Positions 1 through 8,520 of a DNA stretch of 64,000 nucleotides are shown here, in pieces (position 1 is the stretch's first letter; each line of letters starts with the position of its first letter). A program made the translations under genes and the position numbers. A model generated the notes under the pieces. The model saw only the letters and a program-made list of their open reading frames with translations, did no database searches and had not been told where the DNA came from. The DNA is from G963556115 sp963677015. GTDB taxonomy: Bacteria > Planctomycetota > SZUA-567. Where the stretch lies: assembly GCA_963677015.1 (NCBI GenBank), contig OY781533.1:434001-498000 (forward strand). Direction: 5' to 3'.

Positions 1-195
1 GTGATGTGCATCGACATCGGTGTCACCGGTGGCTTTTACTGTCAGATCAAATAGAGCATGTCGGGCGAAGAGGGTAAGCATATGGTCGAAGAAGCCAACG
101 CCTGTTAAGATATCGGTTTTGCCTTTGCCATCAATATTAAGTTCCATGACAATAGATGTTTCCGCGGTTTGGCGGCTGACTGAGGCGGTTCGCAT
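1..195 (-). CDS. hisB: Imidazoleglycerol-phosphate dehydratase, N-terminal 65 residues (runs off the window)
   Basis: Imidazoleglycerol-phosphate dehydratase catalyses the sixth step of histidine biosynthesis, converting IGP to imidazole acetol phosphate. The gene is read on the minus strand from an ATG at 195 to the window edge in one open frame. Visible family signatures are an N-terminal R-x4-R-x-T-x-E-T type start, the block TGVGFFDHML around residues 31-40, FARHALFDL at 43-51, and the start of the first metal-binding HH motif (DAHH) at the edge. The family is usually about 195 residues, so about two thirds lies outside. A GGAG ribosome site sits just upstream (about 200-205). The next minus-strand gene upstream is separated from it by a terminator-like hairpin, so hisB probably has its own promoter. 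Confidence 0.93.
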   Translation of the reverse strand, partial: MRTASVSRQTAETSIVMELNIDGKGKTDILTGVGFFDHMLTLFARHALFDLTVKATGDTDVDAHH

Positions 196-240
196 TTTGG
201 ACTCCTGATATAATAATATTAAAGAATAGATACACTTATT

Positions 241-290
241 GTATAAAAAAAAGAAGGGCTTTCAACTCCTAATAGAGCCAGCCCTTCTGT
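241..290 (-). terminator. Rho-independent terminator of the TPR gene
   Basis: A 9-bp inverted repeat (252-260 with 280-288, core AGAAGGGCT/AGCCCTTCT) is followed on the minus strand by a run of eight T (complement of the A-run near 245-252). It lies 30 bases after the minus-strand stop at 320, as expected for a terminator of that gene. Confidence 0.85.
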
Positions 291-319
291 ATTTTCTTTA
301 TTGTCGTATCTATTTAAAG

Positions 320-1012
320 CTAGTTTTTAGTTTTTTTACTTTGTAGCTGAGTTCGGGCAAACCTAGCGTAGTCAGCAAAGTTAAGCAGTGTTGGATTATC
401 TTTGCTAGCAACATCATCAATCACACTTGTATATGTCGCTATCGCATCGCTATCCTTCCCGAGTTTTTCCTGGGTTATTCCTTTATATAGCAGTGCTTCG
501 TGAGTCAGATATTTTTCTTTGGAATTTATGACTTCCTGATACTCTTTAATAGCACCGTCATAGTCACCCAGATTAAAAAGTACTGTTCCATAATCAAGTT
601 TTACCTGATTGATGAACGGGTTCTTGGGGTCGGTCTTGATAAAGTCTTCGGCGGCTTTTTTCGCCATTTCCAGCTTTTCTTTGTCATAGGTGATACCTGA
701 ATCTCCTATAACCAGCATATCGCCATATTGTGCCGCAGTTGTACCGGGGATTTCAGCAGTCGCTTTGGAAACTTCGGTTGAAATACTCTCCAGTTCGGTC
801 TGGGCGGTGAAGGTTGCCTGCAGGATTTTATTCCATGAGTCAATTTTTGCTGCTTCTTTACGCTCACTGAAAATGGAAATAGCTACGGCTATGGCTATTA
901 CTATTATCAGAGCTATAGAGACCTTTTTTAATTTTGCCGCTACTTTGTGAGCAAAGGTATCCTCCGAAGCTGTGGTATGTTTTTCCTGATTATTTGTAAC
1001 TTCTTCTGCCAT
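320..1012 (-). CDS. Membrane-anchored tetratricopeptide-repeat protein
   Basis: A 230-residue protein with a polar N-terminus, one hydrophobic segment at about residues 31-48 preceded by Lys residues (cytoplasmic N-terminus likely), and a soluble C-terminal region. Residues about 135-200 contain TPR-like helix pairs, for example YGTVLFNLGDYDGAIKEY followed by ALLYKGITQEKLGKDSDAI. The overall plan of one TM helix followed by TPRs resembles YfgM/YbgF-type periplasmic scaffold proteins, but I cannot assign it to either. An AAGGA ribosome site lies 8 bases before the ATG. It stands between hisB and ilvD, two amino-acid biosynthesis genes, with a terminator-like hairpin on each side, so it is probably monocistronic. 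Confidence 0.75.
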   Translation of the reverse strand: MAEEVTNNQEKHTTASEDTFAHKVAAKLKKVSIALIIVIAIAVAISIFSERKEAAKIDSWNKILQATFTAQTELESISTEVSKATAEIPGTTAAQYGDMLVIGDSGITYDKEKLEMAKKAAEDFIKTDPKNPFINQVKLDYGTVLFNLGDYDGAIKEYQEVINSKEKYLTHEALLYKGITQEKLGKDSDAIATYTSVIDDVASKDNPTLLNFADYARFARTQLQSKKTKN

Positions 1013-1092
1013 AGTTGTTATCCTTTATCATTATTGACTGTTATTAATTATAATATCTCCCCAGAGAATTTTATTGATTATAATAATTAAAC

Positions 1093-1124
1093 CGGGTACT
1101 GCAATATTTTTATTTCAGTACCCG
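1093..1124 (-). terminator. Terminator-like hairpin after ilvD
   Basis: Perfect 9-bp inverted repeat (CGGGTACTG at 1093-1101, CAGTACCCG at 1116-1124) with a 14-base AT-rich loop, placed just after the ilvD stop at 1142. The following minus-strand sequence is T/A-rich but has no long T run, so efficiency is uncertain. Confidence 0.6.
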
Positions 1125-1141
1125 CTAAATATTATAATATT

Positions 1142-2968
1142 TTACATGTCAAGAACACCACCGCAGTCGGCACTGGTTGCGTGCGCAGAGTAACGTGCCA
1201 GCCAGCCGCGTTTGACCTTTGGGGTGAATTCGCCAAGTTTCTGCATGCGCTTTTCGATTTCTTCAGCGCTTACTTTAAGGTTCATGCTCCGTTTTTTAGT
1301 ATCGATATCGATAATGTCACCATTTTTTATAATTGCAATTTCACCGCCTGAAGCCGCTTCAGGGGATACATGGCCAATGCATAGTCCACGAGTTCCGCCG
1401 CTGAAACGCCCATCAGTGATAAGAGCTGCTTTGATGTTGGCACCACTTAGAGCCGCGGTTGGTGAGAGCATTTCCTGCATACCCGGACCACCCTTAGGAC
1501 CTTCATAGCGGATAACTACAACGTCACCGTCTTTTACCTTGCCGGCGAGGATGCCGTCAAGAGCGTCTTCCTGTGATTCAAAGATTACAGCCGGACCGCT
1601 GAAGACCTTCATGTCTTCAGTTACTCCCGCTGTCTTTACAACTGCGCCCTGTCTGGCGATGTTGCCGAAGAGTACTGTGAGGCCTCCATCTTTGCTGAAA
1701 GGCTCTTCTTTGGTACGAATAACATTGCCATCCGGTTTTGGCGCTCCTTTAAGGTTATCAGCCAGGGTGCCGGTTATGGTCTGACATTCAAGCTTTAAAG
1801 GCGTAATGTCCGCGATCTCCTTCATTATACAGGGTATGCCGCCGCTGAGGTGTACATCCTCCATGTGGACTTCCGGACGGGATGGGGAAACTTTACAGAT
1901 GCATGGTACCTTTTTTGAGATGGTGTTAATGCGTTTCAGGTCATACTTGATACCGGCGGAACTGGCAAGTGAGAGGGTATGCAGAATTGTATTGGTACTG
2001 CCGCCCATTGCCATATCAACGATGAAGGCGTTGTCAATAGAATCCCGTGAGATTATATCGAGTGGCCTGATATTGTTGTCAATGCAGTTCTTGAGTGCTT
2101 TGGCAGCATCTTTAAACAGCTGGATACGTGCAGGATTCAGTTTGGTCTTTGTCTTTTTCTTGTCGGCCCAGACCTCGGCGGTGATAGTGCCGTTACCTTT
2201 TAGCGCCAGTCCGATTACTTCTCCAAGGCAATTCATTGAGTTGGCTGTAAACATGCCGGAGCAGGAACCGCAGCTGGGGCAGGCGCGCATAGCCAGACGT
2301 TCAAGAGCGGTATCTGACATCTTTCCGACTGAATTTTTACCGATACCCTCAAAGATGGTGATCAGGTCTTCGCCATTCTTTCCGGCAAGCATTGGGCCGC
2401 CTGAGACATAAACAGCCGGTATGTTTATACGTGCCATGGCATTATACATTCCAGGTACAATCTTATCGCAGTTTCCGATACCAATCCAGCCGTCACAAGG
2501 ATGAGCTGAGAGTATAGTCTCTATCTGATCGGTTATAAGTTCGCGTGAAGCCAGAGAATACTTCATACCGAAGTGTCCCATGGCAATACCATCACAGACC
2601 GCGCCGCCGATATTGGCTTTCCATACATTATAACCAAGGCGTTTAAGTTCCTTTTCAAGGTAGTCTTCCATCTCTCTGAGATGAGCGTGTCCGGGTATCT
2701 GGTTGGTGTAGGAATTAATAATAGTTACATATTGTTTTTGAGATTCTTTGAGATTTTTTATGATGCCGGCGGCTTTCAGCAGACCTGATGCGCCGAGAAG
2801 TTTTTTATTTCCGGCAAAAATTCGACTGCCGTTTTCCTGAATATTTTTTATACCGTCATTAATGTAAATACTTTTTTTGCGGGTGCTGTTTTTAGCTTTG
2901 GGTGCTGTTTTCTTACTGGCAGCAGCCTGTTTGGTTTTACACTTTTTGGCTGTCTTTTTTTTGGCCAT
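1142..2968 (-). CDS. ilvD: Dihydroxy-acid dehydratase with Lys-rich N-terminal tail
   Basis: Dihydroxy-acid dehydratase makes the 2-keto acids leading to valine, leucine and isoleucine, using an Fe-S cluster and Mg. Diagnostic blocks are present: INSYTNQIPGH (residues 84-94), CDGIAMGHFGMKYSLASRE (125-143), GNCDKIVPGM (165-174), the CPSCGSCSGMFTANSMNC cluster region near 230-247, and the C-terminal DGRFSGGTRGLCIGHVSPEA block. At 608 residues it is longer than the usual 555-616 because residues 1-32 form a Lys/Ala/Thr tail (KKKTAKKCKT...) absent from the family core, which begins near residue 33. The AAAGGA site 8 bases before the ATG supports translation of that tail. Other branched-chain genes are not adjacent. 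Confidence 0.95.
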   Translation of the reverse strand: MAKKKTAKKCKTKQAAASKKTAPKAKNSTRKKSIYINDGIKNIQENGSRIFAGNKKLLGASGLLKAAGIIKNLKESQKQYVTIINSYTNQIPGHAHLREMEDYLEKELKRLGYNVWKANIGGAVCDGIAMGHFGMKYSLASRELITDQIETILSAHPCDGWIGIGNCDKIVPGMYNAMARINIPAVYVSGGPMLAGKNGEDLITIFEGIGKNSVGKMSDTALERLAMRACPSCGSCSGMFTANSMNCLGEVIGLALKGNGTITAEVWADKKKTKTKLNPARIQLFKDAAKALKNCIDNNIRPLDIISRDSIDNAFIVDMAMGGSTNTILHTLSLASSAGIKYDLKRINTISKKVPCICKVSPSRPEVHMEDVHLSGGIPCIMKEIADITPLKLECQTITGTLADNLKGAPKPDGNVIRTKEEPFSKDGGLTVLFGNIARQGAVVKTAGVTEDMKVFSGPAVIFESQEDALDGILAGKVKDGDVVVIRYEGPKGGPGMQEMLSPTAALSGANIKAALITDGRFSGGTRGLCIGHVSPEAASGGEIAIIKNGDIIDIDTKKRSMNLKVSAEEIEKRMQKLGEFTPKVKRGWLARYSAHATSADCGGVLDM

Positions 2969-3420
2969 GATAAAATCCTTTCTGTGTGCGCTTATAATTA
3001 TATCCGTAAATTTATGGAATAGTAAAAGTGAATAATGTTATTTTTATCTCTATGATTATAGGGATAAAGTAAAAAAAAGCTATAAAGTTTTGCTCAAGCT
3101 ATTTCAATATTTTCGCTTCATTATTTTGGATACGGCGTGTTATAAAAGTGCGTGTTTAATGTATTGAATTTTAATGTTTGAGACTTGATATAAAGTACTC
3201 TGAGTGTTCTTTGTCTCTCTGATTAAATGAGTGTACCGTGGTGTTATTATGGCTGTAGAGGCTTAGCGGGTGAAAAAAAATATTAAAAACGGTGTTTTTT
3301 TACAGCTTTTTAGTTGCTATTTACTATTAATACAGGTAGATTAAAGCTTAAATACTAAATGGTTTATTGCTTCTAAAAATATTATACCTTTTTATTTCAC
3401 AAAAAAAGCGGGAGAAAATT
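2969..3420. other. AT-rich intergenic region between divergent ilvD and HU-like gene
   Basis: About 450 bases with no supportable gene. It must contain the divergent promoters for ilvD (minus) and the HU-like gene (plus). I see several A/T tracts but no pair of -35/-10 boxes that I would assign with confidence. Confidence 0.6.
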
Positions 3421-3867
3421 ATGGCTAAGAAAGTGGCAAAGAAGACAGCTAAGAAGGCTGCTAAGAAAGTGGCAAAGAAAACAACTAAAAAAGCTGCCAA
3501 GAAGGTAGCTAAGAAAGTGGCAAAGAAGACAACTAAAAAAGTTGCTACTACCGTCGCAAGAGATAAGACCAAGCCTCTTACAAAGACACAGCTCATCGCT
3601 ACTATAGCCGAAATGACTGAACTTGAAAAGAAACAGGTCTCTTCTGTAATTGATAGTCTGCCTGTAATTCTTGAAGCTGAACTGAAGAAACCGGGTAGCT
3701 TCCAGTTGCCGGGAATTCTCAAGATTGAGAAAAAGAAGGTTCCTGCTCAGAAGGCTGTAAAGAACTGGACCAATCCATTCACTGGTGAGGTTGGCACAAA
3801 ACCAGCTAAACCAGCTCATAACAAGATCAAGGTTCGCGCTCTAAAGCGTCTGAAAGATATGGCGTAA
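3421..3867 (+). CDS. HU/IHF-like DNA-binding protein with histone-H1-like (A/T)KK repeat tail
   Basis: A 148-residue, very basic protein. Residues 1 to about 47 are near-perfect repeats of the type AKK-(V/T/A)-(A/T)KK, resembling eukaryotic H1 or chlamydial Hc tails. Residues about 52-148 are HU-like: KTQLIATIAEMTELEKKQV, then a beta-arm region with NPFTGEVGTKPAKPAHNKIKVRALKRLKD, the form seen in HU-like proteins of PVC-type bacteria. It probably compacts or bends chromosomal DNA. I chose the ATG at 3421, preceded by GGGAG, over an in-frame upstream start with no ribosome site. The tail is encoded by short tandem DNA repeats (about 3424-3545), so tail length may vary between strains. A strong terminator follows. 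Confidence 0.9.
   Translation: MAKKVAKKTAKKAAKKVAKKTTKKAAKKVAKKVAKKTTKKVATTVARDKTKPLTKTQLIATIAEMTELEKKQVSSVIDSLPVILEAELKKPGSFQLPGILKIEKKKVPAQKAVKNWTNPFTGEVGTKPAKPAHNKIKVRALKRLKDMA
3424..3545 (+). repeat. Coding tandem repeat for the Lys-rich tail
   Basis: The stretch is built of imperfect copies of GCTAAGAAAGTGGCAAAGAA-type units, with alternating AAG/AAA and GCT/GCC/GCA codons. It directly encodes the (A/T)KK repeats of the HU-like protein. The repeats are in codon register, which argues for a coding origin rather than a CRISPR or integration structure. Confidence 0.85.
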
Positions 3868-3896
3868 ATTTAAAGATTTAAAATTAAAATTTTTTT

Positions 3897-3930
3897 AGCT
3901 TCTCCGGAATATCCGGGGAAGCTTTTTTTG
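3897..3930 (+). terminator. Rho-independent terminator of the HU-like gene
   Basis: A 12-bp stem (AGCTTCTCCGGA at 3897-3908, TCCGGGGAAGCT at 3912-3923, one G.T pair) with a 3-base loop, followed by seven T. Confidence 0.92.
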
Positions 3931-4055
3931 TTAATTAAATTGCACTGTCTTTAGCAGTTTGAGTGGAGTCTTCGGAGGAAGTTGTCGATATTATTAGAGT
4001 ATTTGTTAATTTAAAATTCAACTGATAATTATAACTTTATATTGGAGAATAATAT

Positions 4056-4508
4056 ATGAAAAGAGTCAAGCTGCTGATAACAGTTGATGCAGGCTGTGAA
4101 GATATTCAATTGCCTGAGTATCAGAGTCTTAGTGCCAGCGGGATGGATGTCAGGGCGGCGGTTGAGACGGAAGTTGTCCTTAAGCCCGGAGAGATAAAGC
4201 TTATACCGACAGGTCTGCGCATGGCTATAGCTCCCGGTTATGAGATTCAGGTGCGTCCGCGTTCGGGACTGGCTCTAAAGCATGGAATTACCGTCACTAA
4301 TTCACCAGGAACAATAGATGCCGATTACCGCGGCCCGGTTGGAATAATACTCGCTAATACTTCTCAAGAGAATTTTGAGATCAAAAGAGGGGATAGAATA
4401 GCTCAATTGGTCTTGCAGGAGGTATTGCAGGCTGATATAGAAGTGGTTTCCGAACTACCTGAATCACAGCGTGGAGCCGGCGGTTTCGGCAGTACGGGGA
4501 AAGAATAA
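4056..4508 (+). CDS. dut: dUTP diphosphatase
   Basis: Trimeric dUTPase hydrolyses dUTP to dUMP and PPi, keeping uracil out of DNA and supplying dTMP precursor. All five family motifs are visible in 150 residues: ASGMDVRAA (about 27-35), RPRSGLALKHG (68-78), NSPGTIDADYRGPVG (82-96), GDRIAQLVL (111-119) and the C-terminal Gly-rich RGAGGFGSTG (138-147). The length is normal. TTGGAG precedes the ATG. uppP starts 2 bases after its stop, so the two are probably cotranscribed. Confidence 0.96.
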   Translation: MKRVKLLITVDAGCEDIQLPEYQSLSASGMDVRAAVETEVVLKPGEIKLIPTGLRMAIAPGYEIQVRPRSGLALKHGITVTNSPGTIDADYRGPVGIILANTSQENFEIKRGDRIAQLVLQEVLQADIEVVSELPESQRGAGGFGSTGKE

Positions 4509-4510
4509 AG

Positions 4511-5305
4511 ATGGATACTTCCGGTCTTAGTTATGCGTGGGCGGTTATCCTTGGTTTCATTCAGGGGATGACAGAATTTCTGCCGGTATCTAGCAGTGCG
4601 CATCTGGCGCTGGCTGAACATCTGGGACATGGTGTAGTAGAAAACTTCGCTTATGATATTTTGCTGCATCTGGCAACGGTACTGGCTGTTATAGGGGCGT
4701 TTTATAAAGATATTATAGATATCCTTAAGAGTTCTCGGCGCTGGGTCGTTTGCGGTTATATAATTGCAGGTTCTATTCCTGCGGGAATAATAGGCATTAC
4801 CTTCAAGGATAATATTGAAGGACTGGCTCAGAGGCCTTTGGTAATCTGCTGTTGCCTTATGCTGACTGCGTCACTTCTGATGCTGGCGCAGCGGGCGGCA
4901 AAAAGCAGTATTCTTCTGAAGGAAACGGGATTTTTAAGGTCATTATTAATAGGTTGTTTTCAGGTACTTGGGATGTTTCCGGGAGTCAGCAGAAGCGGCT
5001 CGACAATAGCGGGTGGAATACTGCTTAAGCTTGAACGTGAGGCTGCGGTTAAATTCAGCTTCTTTCTGATGGTTCCGGCAGTACTTGGGGCTAATCTTTT
5101 GAATTTTGTCAAAGACCCGCAGCAGTTGCTGGATTTGCCGCTTGGTCCTGCTCTTACCGGTTGTATCGTAGCTTTACTGAGTGGTTTGTTTGCCGCCAGA
5201 ATAATGCTTAAGATTGTAAAAAACAAAAAGCTGGAGTGGTTCGCACTTTACTGCGCGCTTGTTGGTGTTGCAGGGTTGATATATTTTGGTTTTATAGCTG
5301 GATAG
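4511..5305 (+). CDS. uppP: Undecaprenyl-diphosphatase (BacA type)
   Basis: An integral membrane phosphatase that recycles undecaprenyl pyrophosphate to the monophosphate carrier for peptidoglycan and other envelope polymers; overexpression gives bacitracin resistance in known cases. The two catalytic signatures are clear: QGMTEFLPVSSSAHL (residues about 18-32) and PGVSRSGST (about 157-165). About eight hydrophobic segments and the length of 264 fit the family. It begins 2 bases after dut and probably depends on translational coupling, as its own ribosome site is weak. Confidence 0.95.
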   Translation: MDTSGLSYAWAVILGFIQGMTEFLPVSSSAHLALAEHLGHGVVENFAYDILLHLATVLAVIGAFYKDIIDILKSSRRWVVCGYIIAGSIPAGIIGITFKDNIEGLAQRPLVICCCLMLTASLLMLAQRAAKSSILLKETGFLRSLLIGCFQVLGMFPGVSRSGSTIAGGILLKLEREAAVKFSFFLMVPAVLGANLLNFVKDPQQLLDLPLGPALTGCIVALLSGLFAARIMLKIVKNKKLEWFALYCALVGVAGLIYFGFIAG

Positions 5306-5321
5306 AATTGAATTTTTGCAG

Positions 5322-5339
5322 CATCCGGTATGCCGGATG
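5322..5339 (+). other. Short hairpin between uppP and ftsK
   Basis: Perfect 7-bp inverted repeat CATCCGG-tatg-CCGGATG with no following T run. It could be an mRNA stabiliser or a weak attenuator between the two genes. Confidence 0.4.
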
Positions 5340-5381
5340 ACTGGTTATGGATAACAGGTGTAGAAAGAAGGTATAGTTATT

Positions 5382-8180
5382 ATGGCAAAGGGTAAGAAAG
5401 CAAAGAAAGAGACTCCACGTCAGGCTCAGGGAAGAACTGCCTATGCGGCATTCTTTACAGGACTGTTTTTGTGCGGTGCCAGCATCTTTATGGTACTCTC
5501 CTTTTTGACAGCTGATATTACCCTTGATCCAATTAATGGTGGTAATTATTGCAGCACCGGACTGATTGGATCCTGGCTGGCTTATGGCAGCATTCTCAGT
5601 TTTGGTAAGATTGCGTCGTTTTTTCTGGCTTTGCTGGTATTTTTCTGGGGTTCGCTGGTAATGAAGAAGGGACGTTTCTTTGGTACCTGGGTCAATGTGC
5701 TTGGCGGAGTTCTGATGTTGTTTGCCGTATCACTGTTCAGCGGTCTTATGGGCAGTGGTGATTTTTATTCAGGAGGGTTACTTTCAGAGATAGTATTACC
5801 TTATGCCAATCTCTATGGCGGTGGACTTGGTGTCTTTATGATGAGCACTGTTATCTTTGTTACCGGTATGGTGCTGGCCTGTGGTACCCGGGTCTTTTCT
5901 GCCGCTGAGTGGCTTGGGGAGAGTCTGGTACATATGTTTATATCAACATTACGTACGTCAGTAAAGGTTTGCAAGGGAGGGAAAGAGGTCTTTTCTCCAA
6001 AACTTAAACGTGCAATGCTGACAGCGGGTGCTGGAGTGGCGGCTCCGGTACGGGGGGCTAGAAAAGCAGCGAAGGAGAGAATGAATCAGCGTGCCGAAAG
6101 AGTGGAGTCTGAAATTCTTACCCCTGAAACCGAAGATTCAGAAGAGGATTCAGGTTTTGATATTGAAGCGGCGGTAGTAGATGATGCCAAGGTTGAGAGT
6201 GAACCAAGAAGTATGAAGGAGCGGGTGATTATTAATCGTGAAATTTCCGTTTCAGAAGCTGCTGCCGATTCGTCAATGGATCCCGTGGTTGATATTATTG
6301 CAGATGGTGATGTCTCTGCTCCTTCTGCAGTCGACTTTAGAGCCGAGTCAGATGAGGCATCTGCGGAATTTTCCCCAGAAGAGGAAATCTCTTCTGATAA
6401 CTACGGCATGGATATTGCTGACAGGGACACTGCTGATTATGACGAGGAGTTTGAGCCGCAGGAAGAGAGTGAAGAGCTTTTGAATGCAGCAGATGATGAG
6501 GTAGGTACTGACAACCCATACGCCAGACTGGCCGAGCAGGAAGCACTTAAAAAAGCCAGAGTTGAAGCTGAGCAGCGTAAGCAGGCGGAGCGCGAGGCCG
6601 CGGCTTCTGCTGAAAAAGCACATCCGTATGAACTTCCTCCTCTGGATCTTCTTGATCCGGTACCGGAGCATAAGGGTGGAAATCCGGCGGCTTTAGCCAA
6701 GAGGGCAAAAATTCTGGAGAATCTTCTTACAGATTTTAAGATTCAGGGGCAGGTTGTACATATTGAACGTGGTCCGAGAATTACTCAGTTTGAGGTGAGT
6801 CTTGCCCCCGGGATCAAGCTTAGCCGGGTCTGTGGTCTGCAGGATAACATTGCTATGGTTCTTAAAGCACCCAGCATCCGGATTATAGCGCCGATTCCGG
6901 GTAAGGATACCATTGGTATTGAAATACCCAATATTGATCAGGAACTGGTGACATTGCGTGAGGTGGTTGAAGCGGTAAATATCCAGAAGAGAAAGCAGGC
7001 TCTGCCGCTCTGTCTGGCCAAGGATGTATCCGGCAAACCGATTGTTGCGGATCTGGCGAAGATGCCGCATCTGCTGATAGCCGGTGCTACCGGCAGTGGT
7101 AAATCTGTCTGTATAAATTCTATTATTATGTCATTTCTTACCTGTCTGCGTTATGATGAATGCAAGCTTATTATGGTGGACCCTAAGGTGGTAGAGCTTT
7201 CACGCTTCCGGGATATACCGCATCTGATGAGTCCGGTTATTACCGATATGCAGAAAGCGGTAGGGGTACTTGAGTGGGCATGTCAGGAGATGGATCAGCG
7301 TTATGAAAAGCTGAGTATGGTAAGTGTGAATAATCTTGCCAAATTCAATGCGCTTTCAGAAGCGGAGATGGAACGGCGGGTAAGCACGGTATATGGTGAA
7401 GAAGAGCTTGAACACTTCCCTCGTAAACTTCCGTATATTGTTATTATTATTGATGAGCTTGCAGATCTGATGATGGTGGCGAAGAAGGATGTTGAAAATC
7501 ATATTGCCCGTCTGGCGGCAAAGAGCCGAGCAGTGGGTATTCATCTTATACTGGCGACTCAGAGGCCGTCTACCGATGTTATAACCGGTCTTATTAAAGC
7601 GAATATGCCGGCGAGAATCGCTTTTCAGGTGGCTAGTAAGATTGATAGCCGGATTATTCTTGACCAGATGGGAGCGGAGTCGTTGCTCGGTCAGGGTGAT
7701 ATGCTGTATCTGCCACCGGGAGTAAGTAAGGTGATGCGTTCACAGGGTGTGTTTGTGAGTGATGAGGAGTTGTTTAGAGTAGTAGGTCATTGTAAAGAGC
7801 AGAAGAATCCGGAATATCATACTGCGCTTGAAGGTCCGGTAATTGGCGGTAATGCGGGTGAGACGGATATTACGGATTATGATGAGTATTTTCTTGAGGC
7901 GGCAGAGCGTATAATCGAGTCACAGCGGGGTTCGGTATCACTGCTGCAGCGGAAGTTGGGGATTGGTTACGGCAGGGCGAGCAGAATAGTCGATCAGTTG
8001 GCGGAAGCGGGTATTCTCGGTCCGTTCCGCGAAGGCAAGGCGCGTGAGATTCTGATTGATATGGATGAATTCTATGCCCGTTATTTCGGTGGCGGGTCTA
8101 ATCTGGGTCAGGGCAAGTACCGACAGGAGCAGGAGGGAAGTATTGCCGGTCTGCGTGAGGATGAGCGGGCGCCGTTTTAA
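5382..8180 (+). CDS. ftsK: DNA translocase FtsK/SpoIIIE
   Basis: A septum-located ATP-driven DNA pump that clears and decatenates chromosome termini during division. The 932 residues show: an N-terminal membrane domain with about four hydrophobic segments (residues 20-165), an acidic Ala/Glu-rich linker (about 235-420), then the motor. Walker A GATGSGKS lies at about 568-575, Walker B IIIIDELADLMM near 687-698, and LATQRPSTDVITG follows. A C-terminal winged-helix gamma domain (about 842-900, SLLQRKLGIGYGRASRIVDQL) would recognise KOPS-type sequences. GAAGG precedes the ATG. The last 30 residues after gamma are Gly/Gln-rich and not typical. A terminator-like hairpin follows. Confidence 0.96.
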   Translation: MAKGKKAKKETPRQAQGRTAYAAFFTGLFLCGASIFMVLSFLTADITLDPINGGNYCSTGLIGSWLAYGSILSFGKIASFFLALLVFFWGSLVMKKGRFFGTWVNVLGGVLMLFAVSLFSGLMGSGDFYSGGLLSEIVLPYANLYGGGLGVFMMSTVIFVTGMVLACGTRVFSAAEWLGESLVHMFISTLRTSVKVCKGGKEVFSPKLKRAMLTAGAGVAAPVRGARKAAKERMNQRAERVESEILTPETEDSEEDSGFDIEAAVVDDAKVESEPRSMKERVIINREISVSEAAADSSMDPVVDIIADGDVSAPSAVDFRAESDEASAEFSPEEEISSDNYGMDIADRDTADYDEEFEPQEESEELLNAADDEVGTDNPYARLAEQEALKKARVEAEQRKQAEREAAASAEKAHPYELPPLDLLDPVPEHKGGNPAALAKRAKILENLLTDFKIQGQVVHIERGPRITQFEVSLAPGIKLSRVCGLQDNIAMVLKAPSIRIIAPIPGKDTIGIEIPNIDQELVTLREVVEAVNIQKRKQALPLCLAKDVSGKPIVADLAKMPHLLIAGATGSGKSVCINSIIMSFLTCLRYDECKLIMVDPKVVELSRFRDIPHLMSPVITDMQKAVGVLEWACQEMDQRYEKLSMVSVNNLAKFNALSEAEMERRVSTVYGEEELEHFPRKLPYIVIIIDELADLMMVAKKDVENHIARLAAKSRAVGIHLILATQRPSTDVITGLIKANMPARIAFQVASKIDSRIILDQMGAESLLGQGDMLYLPPGVSKVMRSQGVFVSDEELFRVVGHCKEQKNPEYHTALEGPVIGGNAGETDITDYDEYFLEAAERIIESQRGSVSLLQRKLGIGYGRASRIVDQLAEAGILGPFREGKAREILIDMDEFYARYFGGGSNLGQGKYRQEQEGSIAGLREDERAPF

Positions 8181-8205
8181 AGTAAAAAAATAATTTTTTA
8201 GATGT

Positions 8206-8240
8206 TAACAGCGGGGCAGTTGATAACTGCCCCGCTGTTA
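8206..8240 (+). terminator. Terminator-like hairpin after ftsK
   Basis: Perfect 16-bp inverted repeat (8206-8221 with 8225-8240, core AGCGGGGCAGTT) and a 3-base loop. The downstream T run is weak (TTTGTAAT), so termination strength is uncertain, though the stem is very stable. Confidence 0.75.
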
Positions 8241-8493
8241 TTTGTAATAAAAATTTCGGGAAAAGATCAATATTCAGTTAAAGAAATGAGAAGATAGCAT
8301 GATGCTTTCAGTGTGTGAACACCAGATATTATTGTAAAGCAAAGTATCTGGCTGGTCTTGGGCTATCCGGCCGTTTGTACGATGGACAGTGTGAAAAAGG
8401 CTGAAAACTGCGTGGTATAATACGGATTTTGGCCGTATACTCAAGGGCCTGGTGGTTTCTTGCAAAAAAAATAGTGGTTATTAAAAATATCGC

Positions 8494-8520
8494 TTAAGGT
8501 TTTTTTACAGCGACCGATAA
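8494..8520 (+). promoter_or_regulatory. Sigma-28 (FliA)-like promoter for flagellin
   Basis: TTAAGGTT (8494-8501), an 11-base spacer, then ACCGATAA (8513-8520). The enteric sigma-28 consensus is TAAAGTTT-N11-GCCGATAA, so 6 of 8 and 7 of 8 positions match at exact spacing. Late flagellar genes commonly use this factor. It would give a leader of about 500 bases before the flagellin start. Confidence 0.55.

Noticed and set aside
3424..3545. Short tandem repeats that might be read as a CRISPR-like array
   Set aside because: The units are contiguous, have no spacers, and are in register with Lys/Ala codons of the HU-like protein.
3348..3819. Two long open frames on the minus strand across the HU-like gene
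   Set aside because: They are shadows of the AAG/GCT repeat codons, giving Phe/Leu/Ser-rich translations with no ribosome site.
8274..8465. 63-codon minus-strand ORF in the flagellin upstream region
   Set aside because: No ribosome site and a His/Ser/Arg-rich translation unlike neighbouring genes; it also overlaps the region leading to the flagellin promoter.
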